Shown here one piece after another: positions 36,211 to 45,519 of a stretch of DNA of 64,000 nucleotides; positions within the stretch are counted from its first letter, which is position 1, and every line of letters starts with the position of its first letter. The notes under the pieces were generated by a model. It had not been told where the DNA came from. It did not search any database and saw only the letters and a list, made by a program, of their open reading frames with translations. The translations under genes were made by a program, and so were the position numbers. The stretch is from JAEUQQ01 sp963697285 (lineage in GTDB: Bacteria > Acidobacteriota > Vicinamibacteria > Vicinamibacterales > JAFNAJ01): NCBI GenBank assembly GCA_963697285.1, contig CAVONI010000012.1, positions 682,001 through 746,000 of the forward strand. The letters run 5' to 3'.

Positions 36211-38751
36211 ATGCCCCTCGATGCGGGTTCGCGGTTAGGCCCCTACGAGATCCTCGCCCCGCTCGGAGCGGGAGGGATGGGCGAGGTCTACCGCGCCCGT
36301 GACACGCGACTCGGCCGCGACGTCGCCGTCAAGGTGCTGCCGCCCGAGTTCGCGGCAGACCCGGATCGGGTCACGCGGTTCGCGCGCGAGGCTCGGGCCA
36401 CCGCGGTCCTCAACCATCCCAACATCCTGACGGTGTACGACACCGGCACGCATGACGGGCAGCCGTACCTCGTCGAGGAACTGCTCGAGGGCGAGTCTCT
36501 CCGGCAACGGCTCGGCGCCGGTCCCCTGTCGCCACGGGCGGCGACCGACATTGGCATACAGGTGGCACGCGGCCTGGCCGCGGCGCACGAACGGCAGATC
36601 GTCCACCGCGATCTGAAGCCCGACAACGTCTTCCTGACGACGGGCGGGGGCGTCAAGGTGCTGGACTTCGGCCTGGCGAAGCTCCTGGCGCCGTCGGCGG
36701 CGCCCGACCACGACGCGATGACGCAGAGCACCGGCAGCCACACCGCGCCCGGGCACGTCGTGGGCACGGTCGCCTACATGGCGCCGGAGCAGGCACGCGG
36801 TTACGGCGTCGACCTTCACGCCGACATTTTTTCGCTCGGCGTGCTGCTCTACGAGATGCTCGCCGGTCGGCGACCGTTCCGCGGGCAGACGTTCACCGAT
36901 ACGCTGGCGGCGATTCTCACGGAGGATCCCGAACCGTTGCCTGGACACGTCCCGCCCGCCCTGTCCTCGCTGGTGCGGCGCTGCCTGCAGAAGCGTCCGG
37001 AGGATCGATTCGGGTCGGCGCGCGATCTGGCGCTTGCGCTCGAGGTGATCTCTCCGTCGCCGGACGCCACGTCGGCGCCACAACCGGGTTCCGCGTCGAA
37101 GACCCGCGTGGCCGTGGCGGTCTTCGAGAACCGCACCGGGGAGCCGTCGCTCGACCTGCTGGGACTGATGGCGGCCGACTGGATCACGGACGGCCTCACC
37201 CAGATTCCATCAGTCGACGTAGGCCTGCCACCCTCGTCTGCAATCGGGCTTGGCGCGGCAGGCGATCCGTCAGGACGTGCGGCCTACGCTGACCCGAGAC
37301 GGGTCGCCGAGGTGACCGGCGCGACCCTCGTCATATCCGGGACGTACCACCTCGCCGACGATCAGATCGTGTTCCGGACGCGCCTGAGCGAGCCGGGTCG
37401 GGGCCGCGTCATCGCGGCTCTTGAACCGACCGGCGGCGCCCGCGAGCGACCGTCCGACCTGGTGCAGCAAGTGAGCGAACTCGCAGTGGGGGCGGTGGCG
37501 CAGCACCTGGACACAAGGTACGACTTGCGCGCCGAGCGTCCTCCATCGCTCGACGTCTACGCGGAGGTGGCGCGGGCCAACGACTGCTGGTTCCTTGACT
37601 GGGACGTGGTCATCCACCACCTCGAACGTGCTGTGGCACTCGATTCCCGCTATGTCCGCGCACGGATTCAACTGGCCTGCGCGCGGTTCTTCTCGGGGCA
37701 CTACGTGGACGCACAACGTGAGCTCGATGCTGTCGGTGATACGGGGCGGCTGACGGAATACGAACGACAAGGCCTGCTCGCGATGCGGGCGCACCTGAGC
37801 GGTCAGACATGGGGCTATCTGGCGGCGGCACGGGAGCAGGCGCGCCTGGCACCCGGGGCGGCACAGGGACCGTTCGACGCTGCCGTAATGGCGTACTACG
37901 TGAATCGCCCAATGGAGGCCGAGAGTTATCTGGCCGACATCGGCGAGGCGACCTACCTGGCGTGGTCGGCGCCCGAGATACGCGCCCACGTCCTTCACCT
38001 GGCGGCCCGCTACGGCGATCAACTCGATCTGGCGAGGCGTGCCGGTGCTCGCTATCCGACCATGCTCTACTTCCACGAGCACGAAGCGGCCGCGCTCGCT
38101 GCCCTGGGGAGGCTGGACGAGCTCGAGCAGACCGTCAACCGCGCATTGACGGCTCAGGCGAGCAGCGGCACACCTGGCCTCGTCATGCTGGTCGCCGCGA
38201 TGGAACTGCGAGCGCATGGGCGCCGCGGCGAGGCCGACGCGATGGCGACGCGTGCGGCCCACTGGTATGGCGCTCAGTCTCTGGACCGGTTCGTGGCCCT
38301 GCAGGCACCCAACCGCGGAGTCGAGTGGTACCGCAGCCGTCCGCCCGACATCAAGAAGCGGCTCCGGGAAGAACACGCGATGGCGCTTGGCCTTGCCGGG
38401 CGGTGGAACGAGGTGCAATCCCTCGTCATCCAACTCGCACACGAGGACCCGGCCAGCATCGACTACATGGGATGGCTCGGGGTCCTAGCGGCGCGCCGTG
38501 GCGACCATGCCGAGGCTCGCACTGTTGCCGAGCAACTGCTCACCCTGGATCGACCATACGTGTTCGGGTCTGGCACCTACTGGCGGGCCTGCGTCGCTGC
38601 GCAACTCGGTGAGAAGCAACAGGCAGTCGATCTGCTGACGCAGGCGTTCTCCGAGGGCTACTGGTTCCAGACGCAACTGCACCGCACGATCGACCTGGAA
38701 CCGCTCTGGGACTTCGCGCCGTTTCGGGGACTGCTGCGGCCGAAGGGGTGA
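36211..38751 (+). CDS. Ser/Thr protein kinase with C-terminal TPR-like region
   Basis: 846 residues, GGAGG before the ATG. Kinase domain about 11-285: glycine loop LGAGGMGEVY (18-27), Lys41 in VAVKVLP, HRDLKPDN at 132-139, DFG at 152-154 and APEQ. A second domain (about 300-420) begins AVAVFENRTGEPSLDLLG, the TolB/adenylate-cyclase-associated type that precedes TPR arrays in acidobacterial regulators. Helical repeats run to the C-terminus. There is no membrane segment, unlike many PknB proteins, so it is a soluble kinase. Targets unknown; monocistronic. Confidence 0.9.
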   Translation: MPLDAGSRLGPYEILAPLGAGGMGEVYRARDTRLGRDVAVKVLPPEFAADPDRVTRFAREARATAVLNHPNILTVYDTGTHDGQPYLVEELLEGESLRQRLGAGPLSPRAATDIGIQVARGLAAAHERQIVHRDLKPDNVFLTTGGGVKVLDFGLAKLLAPSAAPDHDAMTQSTGSHTAPGHVVGTVAYMAPEQARGYGVDLHADIFSLGVLLYEMLAGRRPFRGQTFTDTLAAILTEDPEPLPGHVPPALSSLVRRCLQKRPEDRFGSARDLALALEVISPSPDATSAPQPGSASKTRVAVAVFENRTGEPSLDLLGLMAADWITDGLTQIPSVDVGLPPSSAIGLGAAGDPSGRAAYADPRRVAEVTGATLVISGTYHLADDQIVFRTRLSEPGRGRVIAALEPTGGARERPSDLVQQVSELAVGAVAQHLDTRYDLRAERPPSLDVYAEVARANDCWFLDWDVVIHHLERAVALDSRYVRARIQLACARFFSGHYVDAQRELDAVGDTGRLTEYERQGLLAMRAHLSGQTWGYLAAAREQARLAPGAAQGPFDAAVMAYYVNRPMEAESYLADIGEATYLAWSAPEIRAHVLHLAARYGDQLDLARRAGARYPTMLYFHEHEAAALAALGRLDELEQTVNRALTAQASSGTPGLVMLVAAMELRAHGRRGEADAMATRAAHWYGAQSLDRFVALQAPNRGVEWYRSRPPDIKKRLREEHAMALGLAGRWNEVQSLVIQLAHEDPASIDYMGWLGVLAARRGDHAEARTVAEQLLTLDRPYVFGSGTYWRACVAAQLGEKQQAVDLLTQAFSEGYWFQTQLHRTIDLEPLWDFAPFRGLLRPKG

Positions 38752-38917
38752 GTCCGCCGCAGGCAGGGGCGGTCATGCGACATGTCAGGCCGGCATTGGT
38801 CGGCCGTCATCACTCACCGTGGCGACGCGATACGAATCATCTCGGTGCGCCGAGCACGCGACGAGGAGGTCGCTCTGTATGAAGGCGCGTGACTTCGACA
38901 AGAAGGCTCTTGCGACG

Positions 38918-38937
38918 ATGTACATGTAGATGTACAT
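38918..38937. promoter_or_regulatory. Probable Phd-VapC operator
   Basis: Two copies of the self-complementary ATGTACAT, at 38918-38925 and 38930-38937, just upstream of the antitoxin start. Tandem palindromes 12 bases apart in the leader are what an autorepressing Phd/VapC complex binds. The rest of 38752-38944 has no gene. Confidence 0.6.
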
Positions 38938-38944
38938 TGAAGGC

Positions 38945-39223
38945 ATGCCGCACAAGTACTCCATCGCCGAAGCACGGTCGAGCCTTCCGGCCATTGTCGA
39001 CCAGGCTGAAGCCGGACAGGATATCGAGCTGACCAGGCGCGGCAAGCCCGTCGCGGTCGTCGTGTCCATTCGGCGATTTGAACGTCTCCGGCGCGATCGG
39101 CTCTCGTTCGGCGAGGCATACCAGGCGTTTCTCGATCAGCACTCCCTCGAGGAGATCGGGGTCGCTCCAGGCTTCGCGGCGTCGCTTCGTGATTCGGCGT
39201 CGGGCCGCAAGGTCGCGTTCTGA
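38945..39223 (+). CDS. Phd/YefM-family antitoxin
   Basis: 92 residues. N-terminal Phd fold MPHKYSIAEARSSLPAIVDQ and RRGKPVAVVVSIRRFERL are typical; the C-terminal 45 residues form the disordered toxin-binding tail. GAAGG precedes the ATG at 38945; an in-frame ATG at 38930 lies in the operator. The stop overlaps the PIN toxin start by one base (TGATG), so translation is coupled. Confidence 0.9.
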   Translation: MPHKYSIAEARSSLPAIVDQAEAGQDIELTRRGKPVAVVVSIRRFERLRRDRLSFGEAYQAFLDQHSLEEIGVAPGFAASLRDSASGRKVAF

Positions 39224-39663
39224 TGCTCCGGTACCTCCTCGACACGAGCATCGTGTCGTCGCCGGTCTCGAAAATCCCCGATCCCCGGATCGTCGGCCGA
39301 CTCGCTGAACATGGACCCGAGTGCGCCATCGCCGCCCCGGTCTGGCACGAGCTCGTGTTCGGCTGCCGCCGCCTGCCCAAGGGCAAGCGCCGCTCCGGCC
39401 TCGAGGCGTATCTCGACAAAGTCGTGCGAGCGACGTTTCCGATACTGCCGTACGACGACGTCGCCGCGACCTGGCATGGGCAGGAACGGGCTCGACTCGA
39501 GGCGCTGGGGCGCCCAACACCGTACGTCGACGGTCAGATTGCCGCCATTGCCCATGCCAACCAGTTGGTGCTCGTCACGTTGAACACGAAAGATTTCGCG
39601 TCCTACATGGGTCTCGAGGTCGAGAACTGGGCGAAGCGACGCGCGGTCGTTCTCCGCACCTGA
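39223..39663 (+). CDS. VapC-like PIN-domain toxin
   Basis: 146 residues, usual PIN length. The acidic ribonuclease residues are present: Asp7 in YLLDTSIV, a Glu in PVWHELVFG, Asp in YVDGQIAAIA and the terminal LVTLNTKDF. Expected to cleave tRNA or rRNA when not bound by the Phd-type antitoxin, with which it forms the operon. Confidence 0.9.
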   Translation: MLRYLLDTSIVSSPVSKIPDPRIVGRLAEHGPECAIAAPVWHELVFGCRRLPKGKRRSGLEAYLDKVVRATFPILPYDDVAATWHGQERARLEALGRPTPYVDGQIAAIAHANQLVLVTLNTKDFASYMGLEVENWAKRRAVVLRT

Positions 39664-39756
39664 CGCCGCGGCAGCCTTGCCTGGCCATCCAACGGGCCTG
39701 GCTTCCTTGTCGATGTGACCTGCGAACTCCCCCATGCGTCGGGGATTCGACCGGTG

Positions 39757-39798
39757 CCAGGTCGTGCAAAATGCGATGATTCAAGATGTGACCCCTTT
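39757..39798. repeat. GGGGTCA-TGACCCC dispersed element, partial copy
   Basis: Inverse orientation: CAGGTCGTGCAAAATGCGAT through GATGTGACCCCTTT. It ends 10 bases before the glycosyltransferase start. The left GGGGTCA arm is degenerate. Confidence 0.6.
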
Positions 39799-39808
39799 GT
39801 TGGGCCGC

Positions 39809-41056
39809 ATGCGATACGTCCTCGTCTCAGACGTCGAGTGCCGAGGCGGCGCCGGCATCGCTGCCGGCCGCCTCGCGTCGGCGCTCGTCGCGCGGGGCCA
39901 CGACGTGCACTGGGTGGCGGCGCGGCCAGGCACGGGCCAGCATGCGTGGCACTCCGTGCCGTTTCCACCGGCCCGAGCGCTGCGCACGCTGCACGGCCTC
40001 GTGCGCCGGGGGCCCGAGGCGCTTCGCTGGCACTTGCACGGAACGCTGGTCGAACGGCCGCTCGCCCACCTGCTCCACTCGCTCGCCCCCGACGTCGTCA
40101 ACCTGCACAACGTGCACGGCGCGCGGTGGCGTGCCGGCGTGCTCGATGCGGTGCCCGCGAGCGCCCTGGCGATCTGGACGCTGCACGACATGTGGACGCT
40201 GACGGGTCGCTGCGCGTACGCGTACGACTGCCGGCAGTTCCTGGACGGATGCACCGCGACGTGTCCCACTCCCGCGGGATACCCCGCCCTCGCCGCCAGG
40301 CGCATCGCGCCGGCGTGGGCCGAACGGTCGGATGCACTCGGTCGCACGCCCAACGCGGTGGCCGTCGCACCGTCACGATGGTTGGCACGCGAAGCAAAGG
40401 CAGGACTGTGGAGGCAGCACAGGGTCGCACACATCCCGAACGGGGTTCCTTCAGATGTGTACTTCCCGGTCGCGCGAGCCGCAGCGCGTGAGGCCCTCGG
40501 CCTCGACGCGCGCGAGCGCGTCGTCGTTGTCATGGCCGAGAACCTCAGCGACAGACGCAAGGGATGGAACTACCTCCACGGCGCACTCGAGCAGTTGCAT
40601 CACCCGCCCCTGCACGTGCTCCTCGTGGGAGGCGGGTCGGCGCACGTGCGTCTGCCGTCGCCCCACCGCGCCACATCCGTCGGTCGTGTGGACGATGCGG
40701 CGAGGCAGCGGCTGCTCCTGAGCGCGGCCGAGTGCCTGGTGCATCCGGCGCCCGTCGACAACCTGCCGAACGTCGTGCTCGAGGCGCTGGCGTGCGGGCT
40801 CCCGACGGTCGCCTTCAACGTAGGGGGACTTCCCGACATGGTGCGCCCGGGCGTGAGCGGATGGCTGGCACGCGCCGTCACCGCCGAAGCGCTGAGCGCC
40901 GCACTCGGCGACGCCCTGGCGACCCTCGCAGACACCAGCCCGGTGGCTGCCTGCCGGGCACTCGCCACAACCGAGTACGCGCCTGACCTCCAGGCGCGCC
41001 GCTATGAACAACTGGCGGACGGCCGTTCAGACGACATGGTCACGCCTGCCGGCTGA
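39809..41056 (+). CDS. GT4-type glycosyltransferase
   Basis: 415 residues, GT-B fold. N-terminal GAGIAAGRLASALVARGHDV (donor/acceptor cleft), RRKGWN-type loop near 252, and the GT4 signature PAPVDNLPNVVLEALACGLP (about 318) with the E-x7-E pair. The tail contains GGLPDMVRPGVSGWL. It probably builds a cell-surface polysaccharide together with the genes to 43056. The ATG at 39809 is chosen because the upstream frame is a dispersed repeat. Its 3' end overlaps the convergent gene by 17 bases. Confidence 0.88.
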   Translation: MRYVLVSDVECRGGAGIAAGRLASALVARGHDVHWVAARPGTGQHAWHSVPFPPARALRTLHGLVRRGPEALRWHLHGTLVERPLAHLLHSLAPDVVNLHNVHGARWRAGVLDAVPASALAIWTLHDMWTLTGRCAYAYDCRQFLDGCTATCPTPAGYPALAARRIAPAWAERSDALGRTPNAVAVAPSRWLAREAKAGLWRQHRVAHIPNGVPSDVYFPVARAAAREALGLDARERVVVVMAENLSDRRKGWNYLHGALEQLHHPPLHVLLVGGGSAHVRLPSPHRATSVGRVDDAARQRLLLSAAECLVHPAPVDNLPNVVLEALACGLPTVAFNVGGLPDMVRPGVSGWLARAVTAEALSAALGDALATLADTSPVAACRALATTEYAPDLQARRYEQLADGRSDDMVTPAG

Positions 41057-42062
41057 ACGGCTGTGACAGGTATCGGCCGATGCGATGCAAGCGCCGGTCA
41101 CACGGGGCGAGGATCTTGAGCGCGGTGCGCCCCGCGCGATACCAGGGCGAGGCGAGCAGGCGCTCGATGTCGTCGGTCGATCGGAGTTGGCCGGGGTCGA
41201 TCGCGCGGAGGTCAGCGACCATGCGGGTCACCTCGGGCGGGTGCGGCCCGTCATAGCGTTCGAGCCAGCTCGGATACGCGAACACGTTGTGGACGCGAAA
41301 GGGACGTCGAAGCTGCAGGAACACCTCCTGCGCCCATTGTTTCGCCCCGGCGCGGTTCGCCCATGGCGCGGTCGCGTAGTACTCGCACTTGTCGGCGACC
41401 TGCTTCGGCAGCAGCAGCGAATAGTGATGCAGGCGGATGCCGAGCTGGTGTGGTCGCACCCAGTGAAGGTCGCGGAGGTTGCGGCCGCGGTCGTCGAGCA
41501 CGGTCGGTGGCCGGTGCGCGGCGTAGGTGTAGCCAGGCCCCCACTTGAACAGTCGATGGTAGTGGCCCGCCCCGCGGCGAAGGTACCAGCCGTCTGTCAC
41601 GTAATCGAGGCCGCCCCAGAACGTCATCTGCTCGAACGTCACGGCATCGATCGAGGGGTCGGCGCCGAGCGTGTCGACAATCCGGGCCATGTCGTCGGGA
41701 CGGTAGTACTCGTCCACGTCGACCTGCCAGAGGTAGTCGCCGGTCGCACGGCTGGCGTAGGCGCGGCTCTGCTCGTCTTTCTCGCCGGGCCACCATCCAC
41801 CCGGATGACCCTCGTCTTCGGCGGTGACGAGCCTCACCTTGCCCTCTGGGTCCTCCTCGGCCATGAAGCGCCTCACCTGCGCGAGTGTGCCGTCGCGCGA
41901 GTGGCCGTCGGTGGTGGCCAGGTGCGCCGCGCTCGGCGCCGCGCCCTCGACGACGATGATCTCGTGCGCGAACGGAAGGAGCGCGCGCAGCGTGTATCGC
42001 GTGAACGGCTCGCCGTTGAACACGATCATGCCGAAGGTGATCCGTGGCCGCGCAGGGCTCAT
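41040..42062 (-). CDS. Family-2-like glycosyltransferase
   Basis: 340 residues, GT-A type. It begins with ITFGMIVFNGEPFTRYTL, then a QVDVDEYYRPDDM segment (about 130) carrying the DxD-like metal site, and further aromatic-rich acceptor region. The family resembles glycosyltransferases annotated as GT2/DUF-type seen with fucose-containing polysaccharides. It follows fcl by 34 bases on the same strand, likely one operon. The ATG at 42062 is the natural N-terminus. Confidence 0.75.
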   Translation of the reverse strand: MSPARPRITFGMIVFNGEPFTRYTLRALLPFAHEIIVVEGAAPSAAHLATTDGHSRDGTLAQVRRFMAEEDPEGKVRLVTAEDEGHPGGWWPGEKDEQSRAYASRATGDYLWQVDVDEYYRPDDMARIVDTLGADPSIDAVTFEQMTFWGGLDYVTDGWYLRRGAGHYHRLFKWGPGYTYAAHRPPTVLDDRGRNLRDLHWVRPHQLGIRLHHYSLLLPKQVADKCEYYATAPWANRAGAKQWAQEVFLQLRRPFRVHNVFAYPSWLERYDGPHPPEVTRMVADLRAIDPGQLRSTDDIERLLASPWYRAGRTALKILAPCDRRLHRIGRYLSQPFSRQA

Positions 42063-42096
42063 GCCGCTCACGTCTGCCGAAACCGGTCGACGAGCG

Positions 42097-43056
42097 TCAT
42101 GCGCCAGGGGGCCTGACGCCGCGCGCCGTGTCGTGGTGTGCCAGCAGCCAGCCATACGCCTGCGCGATGCCCTCGTCGAGGCCGATGCGGTGTCGCCAGC
42201 CGAGACCGTGGAGGCGCGAGACGTCCAGCAGTTTGCGTGGCGCACCATCGGGTTTCGCGGTATCGAAGACGATGTGGGCCTCGGGATGGATGACGGCGCG
42301 CACGCGCTCGGCAAGCTCGCGGATGGACAGATCCTCGCCCGTCCCGACGTTGATGTGCATCGGGTCGGCGTAGTGACGCATCAGGAAGACGCACGCGTCG
42401 GCGAGATCATCCACGTGCAGGAACTCGCGTCTCGGCGTGCCGGTCCCCCACACCACGACGTCGCGGCGCCCCGACTGGCGCGCGTCGTGAAACTTCCGGA
42501 TCAGGGCGGGCAGGACGTGCGCGCTCTGCAGGTCGAAGTTGTCGTGGGGCCCGTAGAGGTTCGTGGGCATGGCCGAGATGAAATCGCAGCCGTACTGCCG
42601 ACGGTAGGCCTGGCACAACTTGATTCCGGCGATCTTGGCCAGCGCATAGGCCTCGTTGGTCGGCTCGAGCGGCCCGGTGAGGAGGGCGTCTTCGGTGATG
42701 GGCTGTGGGCAGTCACGCGGGTAGATGCAGGAGCTCCCGAGGTACAGCAGCTTGCTCACGCCGTAGAGATGCGCCGCGTGCACCACGGTCGCGTGGATCA
42801 TCATGTTGTCGTAGATGAACTCTGCCGGGCGCGTGGCGTTCGCGAAGATGCCCCCGACCGTGCCCGCCACCAGGAACACGTATTCGGGACGATTCGCTCT
42901 GAACCAGGCATTGACCGCGGACTGGTCACGCAGGTCGAGCTGCTCGCGCGTGGCCACGAGCACGCGCGCGAACCCCTCGCGCTCGAGACGCCGCATCAGG
43001 GCAGAGCCGACCAGGCCGGCGTGCCCGGCCACGTAGATTCTCGACTCGGCTGTCAC
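42097..43056 (-). CDS. fcl: GDP-L-fucose synthase
   Basis: 319 residues, extended short-chain dehydrogenase. Makes GDP-L-fucose from GDP-4-keto-6-deoxymannose by epimerisation and NADPH reduction. Rossmann GHAGLVGSA at 11-19, GSSCIYP near 107-113, and the catalytic YALAK pair Tyr137/Lys141 are visible, with the RREFLHVDDLADA segment typical of Fcl. gmd is not in the window. Co-oriented with the glycosyltransferase downstream, so it supplies fucose to a surface glycan. Confidence 0.92.
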   Translation of the reverse strand: MTAESRIYVAGHAGLVGSALMRRLEREGFARVLVATREQLDLRDQSAVNAWFRANRPEYVFLVAGTVGGIFANATRPAEFIYDNMMIHATVVHAAHLYGVSKLLYLGSSCIYPRDCPQPITEDALLTGPLEPTNEAYALAKIAGIKLCQAYRRQYGCDFISAMPTNLYGPHDNFDLQSAHVLPALIRKFHDARQSGRRDVVVWGTGTPRREFLHVDDLADACVFLMRHYADPMHINVGTGEDLSIRELAERVRAVIHPEAHIVFDTAKPDGAPRKLLDVSRLHGLGWRHRIGLDEGIAQAYGWLLAHHDTARGVRPPGA

Positions 43057-43103
43057 TGGCGCCCTGCGTTGTGCGCCTCATGATAGTCCGAATCGGCATT
43101 CTG

Positions 43104-43152
43104 AAAAGGGGTCACATCTTTCATTGCAGCATTTTGCAAGACCTGACCCCAT
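43104..43152. repeat. GGGGTCA-TGACCCC dispersed element, copy 3
   Basis: Nearly identical to the copy at 36005-36052 (core CACATCTTTCATTGCAGCAT), 48 bases upstream of the fcl start. Confidence 0.75.
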
Positions 43153-43159
43153 CGGCGCA

Positions 43160-43208
43160 GGGGCCACGTCTTGAGAAATGCGATAAAGAAAGATGTGACC
43201 CCTTTTTT
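43160..43208. repeat. GGGGTCA-TGACCCC dispersed element, copy 4
   Basis: Opposite orientation to copy 3, forming a tail-to-tail pair with it. Core AAATGCGATAAAGAAAGATG; the right TGACCCC plus T-run reaches the stop codon of the MFS gene. Confidence 0.7.
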
Positions 43209-44454
43209 ACTTGATCGGTTCGATGCGGCCGGCGAGCAGCAACGTGGCGGCCAGGCCGATGGGGCCCAGCACGCCGGCGACGACGAACACAGGGGTGTAG
43301 CCCATCGCATCGACCACCTGGCCCGTTCCCCAGTTGAACAGCACGCTCGCGATCGCGGCCGACGTGCCGCCGAGGCCGAACACCGACGCCACCGCCGACT
43401 TGGGGAAGAAGTCGCTGGGCAGCGTCTGCAGGTTGTTGATCCAGACCTGGAAGCCGAACAGCACGAGGCCCATCAGCAGCAGCGCGGTGTACGGGCTGTC
43501 TGCACCCATGGCGAGGATGCCGGCCGGGGTCAGCAGCGCGCCGAACGCCATCACGCTCTTGCGCGCCCGGTCGACGCTCCACCCGCGCTGGATGAGGAAC
43601 CCCGACGCCCATCCGCCGCTCAGGGCGCCGATGCCCGCACACAGGAACGGGAACCACGCCGACCAGCCAATCTGCTGGAGGCTGAATCCGCGCGCTTCCT
43701 GCAGGTAGCTGGGCAGCCAGAAGATGTACAGCCACCAGATCGGATCGGTGAGAAAGCGTCCGATGACCAGGGCCCACGTCTGCCGGCGCGTGAGCAGCTC
43801 CAGCCAGCCCGGCGTCCAGTTGTCGGTCGCGGCACCAGCCACGGGACGGTCAGACAGGATGTGCGCGCGCTCCTCGTCGGTGATCCACGGATGCTGCTCC
43901 GGCGCGCGATACAGCACGATCCACAGCACGAGCCACGCGAACCCCAGCACGCCCGTCACGATGAACGTCGCGCGCCAGCCGTAGACGATGGCGAGCCACG
44001 CGATGATGGGTGGCGACACCGCGCCGCCGACCGCGGCACCGGTGTTGAAGATGCCCATCCCCAGCGCGCGCTCCTTCACCGGGAACCACTCGCCGATCAG
44101 CTTCGCCGCGCCGGGCCAGTTGCCGGCCTCGCCGAACCCCAGCACGCCGCGGAACAGCTGGAACTGTCCCGCGGTGCGCGCAGAGGCGTGCGCGATGGCC
44201 GCTACCGACCAGACGACAATCGAGAAGATGAACCCGAGCCGCGTGCCGATGCGGTCGTACAGGCGGCCCGACAGCATCTGGCTGATGCCATACAGCACGA
44301 GGAAGCTGTTCTGGATGGCGGCGTAGTCGGCGTTCGACAGGCCCAGGTCGGCGCTGATCGCCGGCTTGAGCACCGACAGGGTCTGGCGATCGATGTAGTT
44401 GATGACCGTGGCCAGGAAGACCAGCGTGATCATCAGCCACCGCAGGCGCGCCAT
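43207..44454 (-). CDS. MFS transporter, hexuronate/ACS-type
   Basis: 415 residues with twelve hydrophobic segments. N-terminal TVINYIDRQTLSVLKPAISA and GRLYDRIGTRLGF (the MFS motif A loop) match the anion:cation symporter branch, which includes hexuronate and sugar-acid permeases. It follows the SDR gene by 61 bases on the same strand and is divergent from the lyase operon, which suggests uptake of unsaturated uronates released there. The ATG at 44454 gives a short cytoplasmic N-terminus. Confidence 0.9.
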   Translation of the reverse strand: MARLRWLMITLVFLATVINYIDRQTLSVLKPAISADLGLSNADYAAIQNSFLVLYGISQMLSGRLYDRIGTRLGFIFSIVVWSVAAIAHASARTAGQFQLFRGVLGFGEAGNWPGAAKLIGEWFPVKERALGMGIFNTGAAVGGAVSPPIIAWLAIVYGWRATFIVTGVLGFAWLVLWIVLYRAPEQHPWITDEERAHILSDRPVAGAATDNWTPGWLELLTRRQTWALVIGRFLTDPIWWLYIFWLPSYLQEARGFSLQQIGWSAWFPFLCAGIGALSGGWASGFLIQRGWSVDRARKSVMAFGALLTPAGILAMGADSPYTALLLMGLVLFGFQVWINNLQTLPSDFFPKSAVASVFGLGGTSAAIASVLFNWGTGQVVDAMGYTPVFVVAGVLGPIGLAATLLLAGRIEPIK

Positions 44455-44515
44455 CTTCACAAGGCCCTCGCTTCCCCTTCGGGATTCTGCTGCTCGACGC
44501 GGCGGCGTGGCGGCG

Positions 44516-45277
44516 TCATCGCATGAACATGCCGCCGTTGATCTCGACGGTCTCGCCCACCAGGAATGCCGCGCCGTCGCCGGCCAGGAACGCAATCACG
44601 CTCGCCACATCGTCGGGTGTGCCGGCGCGCCCGAGCGGGATGGTCTTCGTCGCCGCGGCGAACGCCTCGGGGCTCGTGAACGTGTTGTGGAACGGCGTGC
44701 CGCCGATGAGGCCCGGCGAGACGGCGTTGACCCGGATGCCGTGGGGCGCGAGTTCCTTCGCGTACGCCTTCGTCAGCGTGAGCACGGCGGCTTTCGCCGC
44801 AGCGTACACCGACGCGCCCGGGCCGCCGCCGTTGTGGGCCGCCAGCGACGTGAGGTTGATGATGGCGCCTGACTTCCTGGCGATCATCCCCGGCACCACG
44901 GCCTGGCAGCACAGGAACGTCGTGAGCGCGTTGACGTTCATCACGTCGTGGAAGAACGCCTCGGGCATCTCGGCGAGCGAATAGCGACCGAGCAGTCCCC
45001 CGGCGTTGTTCACGAGGATGTCGATGCGGCCGAACTCGGCTTCGACGGCCTTGACCATCTGCGCGACCGCGGCAGCCTGCGTGAGATCGCCCGTGACGAC
45101 CACGGCTCGCCGGCCGAGGGCCCGGATGGCGTCAGCCACCGTCTCGGCGCCCGCCGTATCGGCACGGCAGTGCACGGCCACGTCGGCGCCGTCGCCGGCA
45201 AGCGCCAGCGCCGTCGCACGTCCGATGCCGACATCGGCCCCCGTCACCAGTGCCATCCGCCCTGTCAGTCGATTCAT
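44516..45277 (-). CDS. Short-chain dehydrogenase/reductase
   Basis: 253 residues. NAD(P)-binding TGADVGIG at 12-19, NNAG at 90-93, catalytic Ser144, Tyr158 and Lys162 (SVYAAAKA) and the C-terminal EINGGMF motif are all present. In uronate loci such enzymes reduce 4-deoxy-5-hexulose uronate (DehR-like); that role here is inferred from context only. First gene of the minus-strand unit, with two dyads in the divergent promoter region. Confidence 0.9.
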   Translation of the reverse strand: MNRLTGRMALVTGADVGIGRATALALAGDGADVAVHCRADTAGAETVADAIRALGRRAVVVTGDLTQAAAVAQMVKAVEAEFGRIDILVNNAGGLLGRYSLAEMPEAFFHDVMNVNALTTFLCCQAVVPGMIARKSGAIINLTSLAAHNGGGPGASVYAAAKAAVLTLTKAYAKELAPHGIRVNAVSPGLIGGTPFHNTFTSPEAFAAATKTIPLGRAGTPDDVASVIAFLAGDGAAFLVGETVEINGGMFMR

Positions 45278-45293
45278 GATGTCGCCCTCACAC

Positions 45294-45366
45294 GGGCCGC
45301 GCGGGGCGCGGCGCATTCACCTGGCCAATTCCACGGCGGCACGCGGGCCGCGCAGGGGCGCGGCCC
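45294..45366. repeat. Two GC hairpin repeats in the divergent promoter region
   Basis: Copies at about 45294-45312 (imperfect) and 45345-45366 (GGGCCGCGC-AGG-GGCGCGGCCCC), in the leader of the SDR gene. Confidence 0.6.
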
Positions 45367-45401
45367 CTACACCTGCGAGGCGGAGACACGGCCGGCGCCA
45401 G

Positions 45402-45424
45402 TATTGTTCTGGCGGGAGACAATA
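45402..45424. promoter_or_regulatory. Dyad operator candidate 1
   Basis: TATTGT-11 bases-ACAATA, an imperfect match to the dyad at 45520. AT-rich arms in GC-rich DNA. Confidence 0.5.
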
Positions 45425-45519
45425 TGCGACCGGCAGGCCCATCCGTCAAGGGGAAAAACTGCAGCAATTCAGCCTTGGCCGGTCGGTCACACGAGGCTTG
45501 ACAGGCCGAGGTGGCGTGT

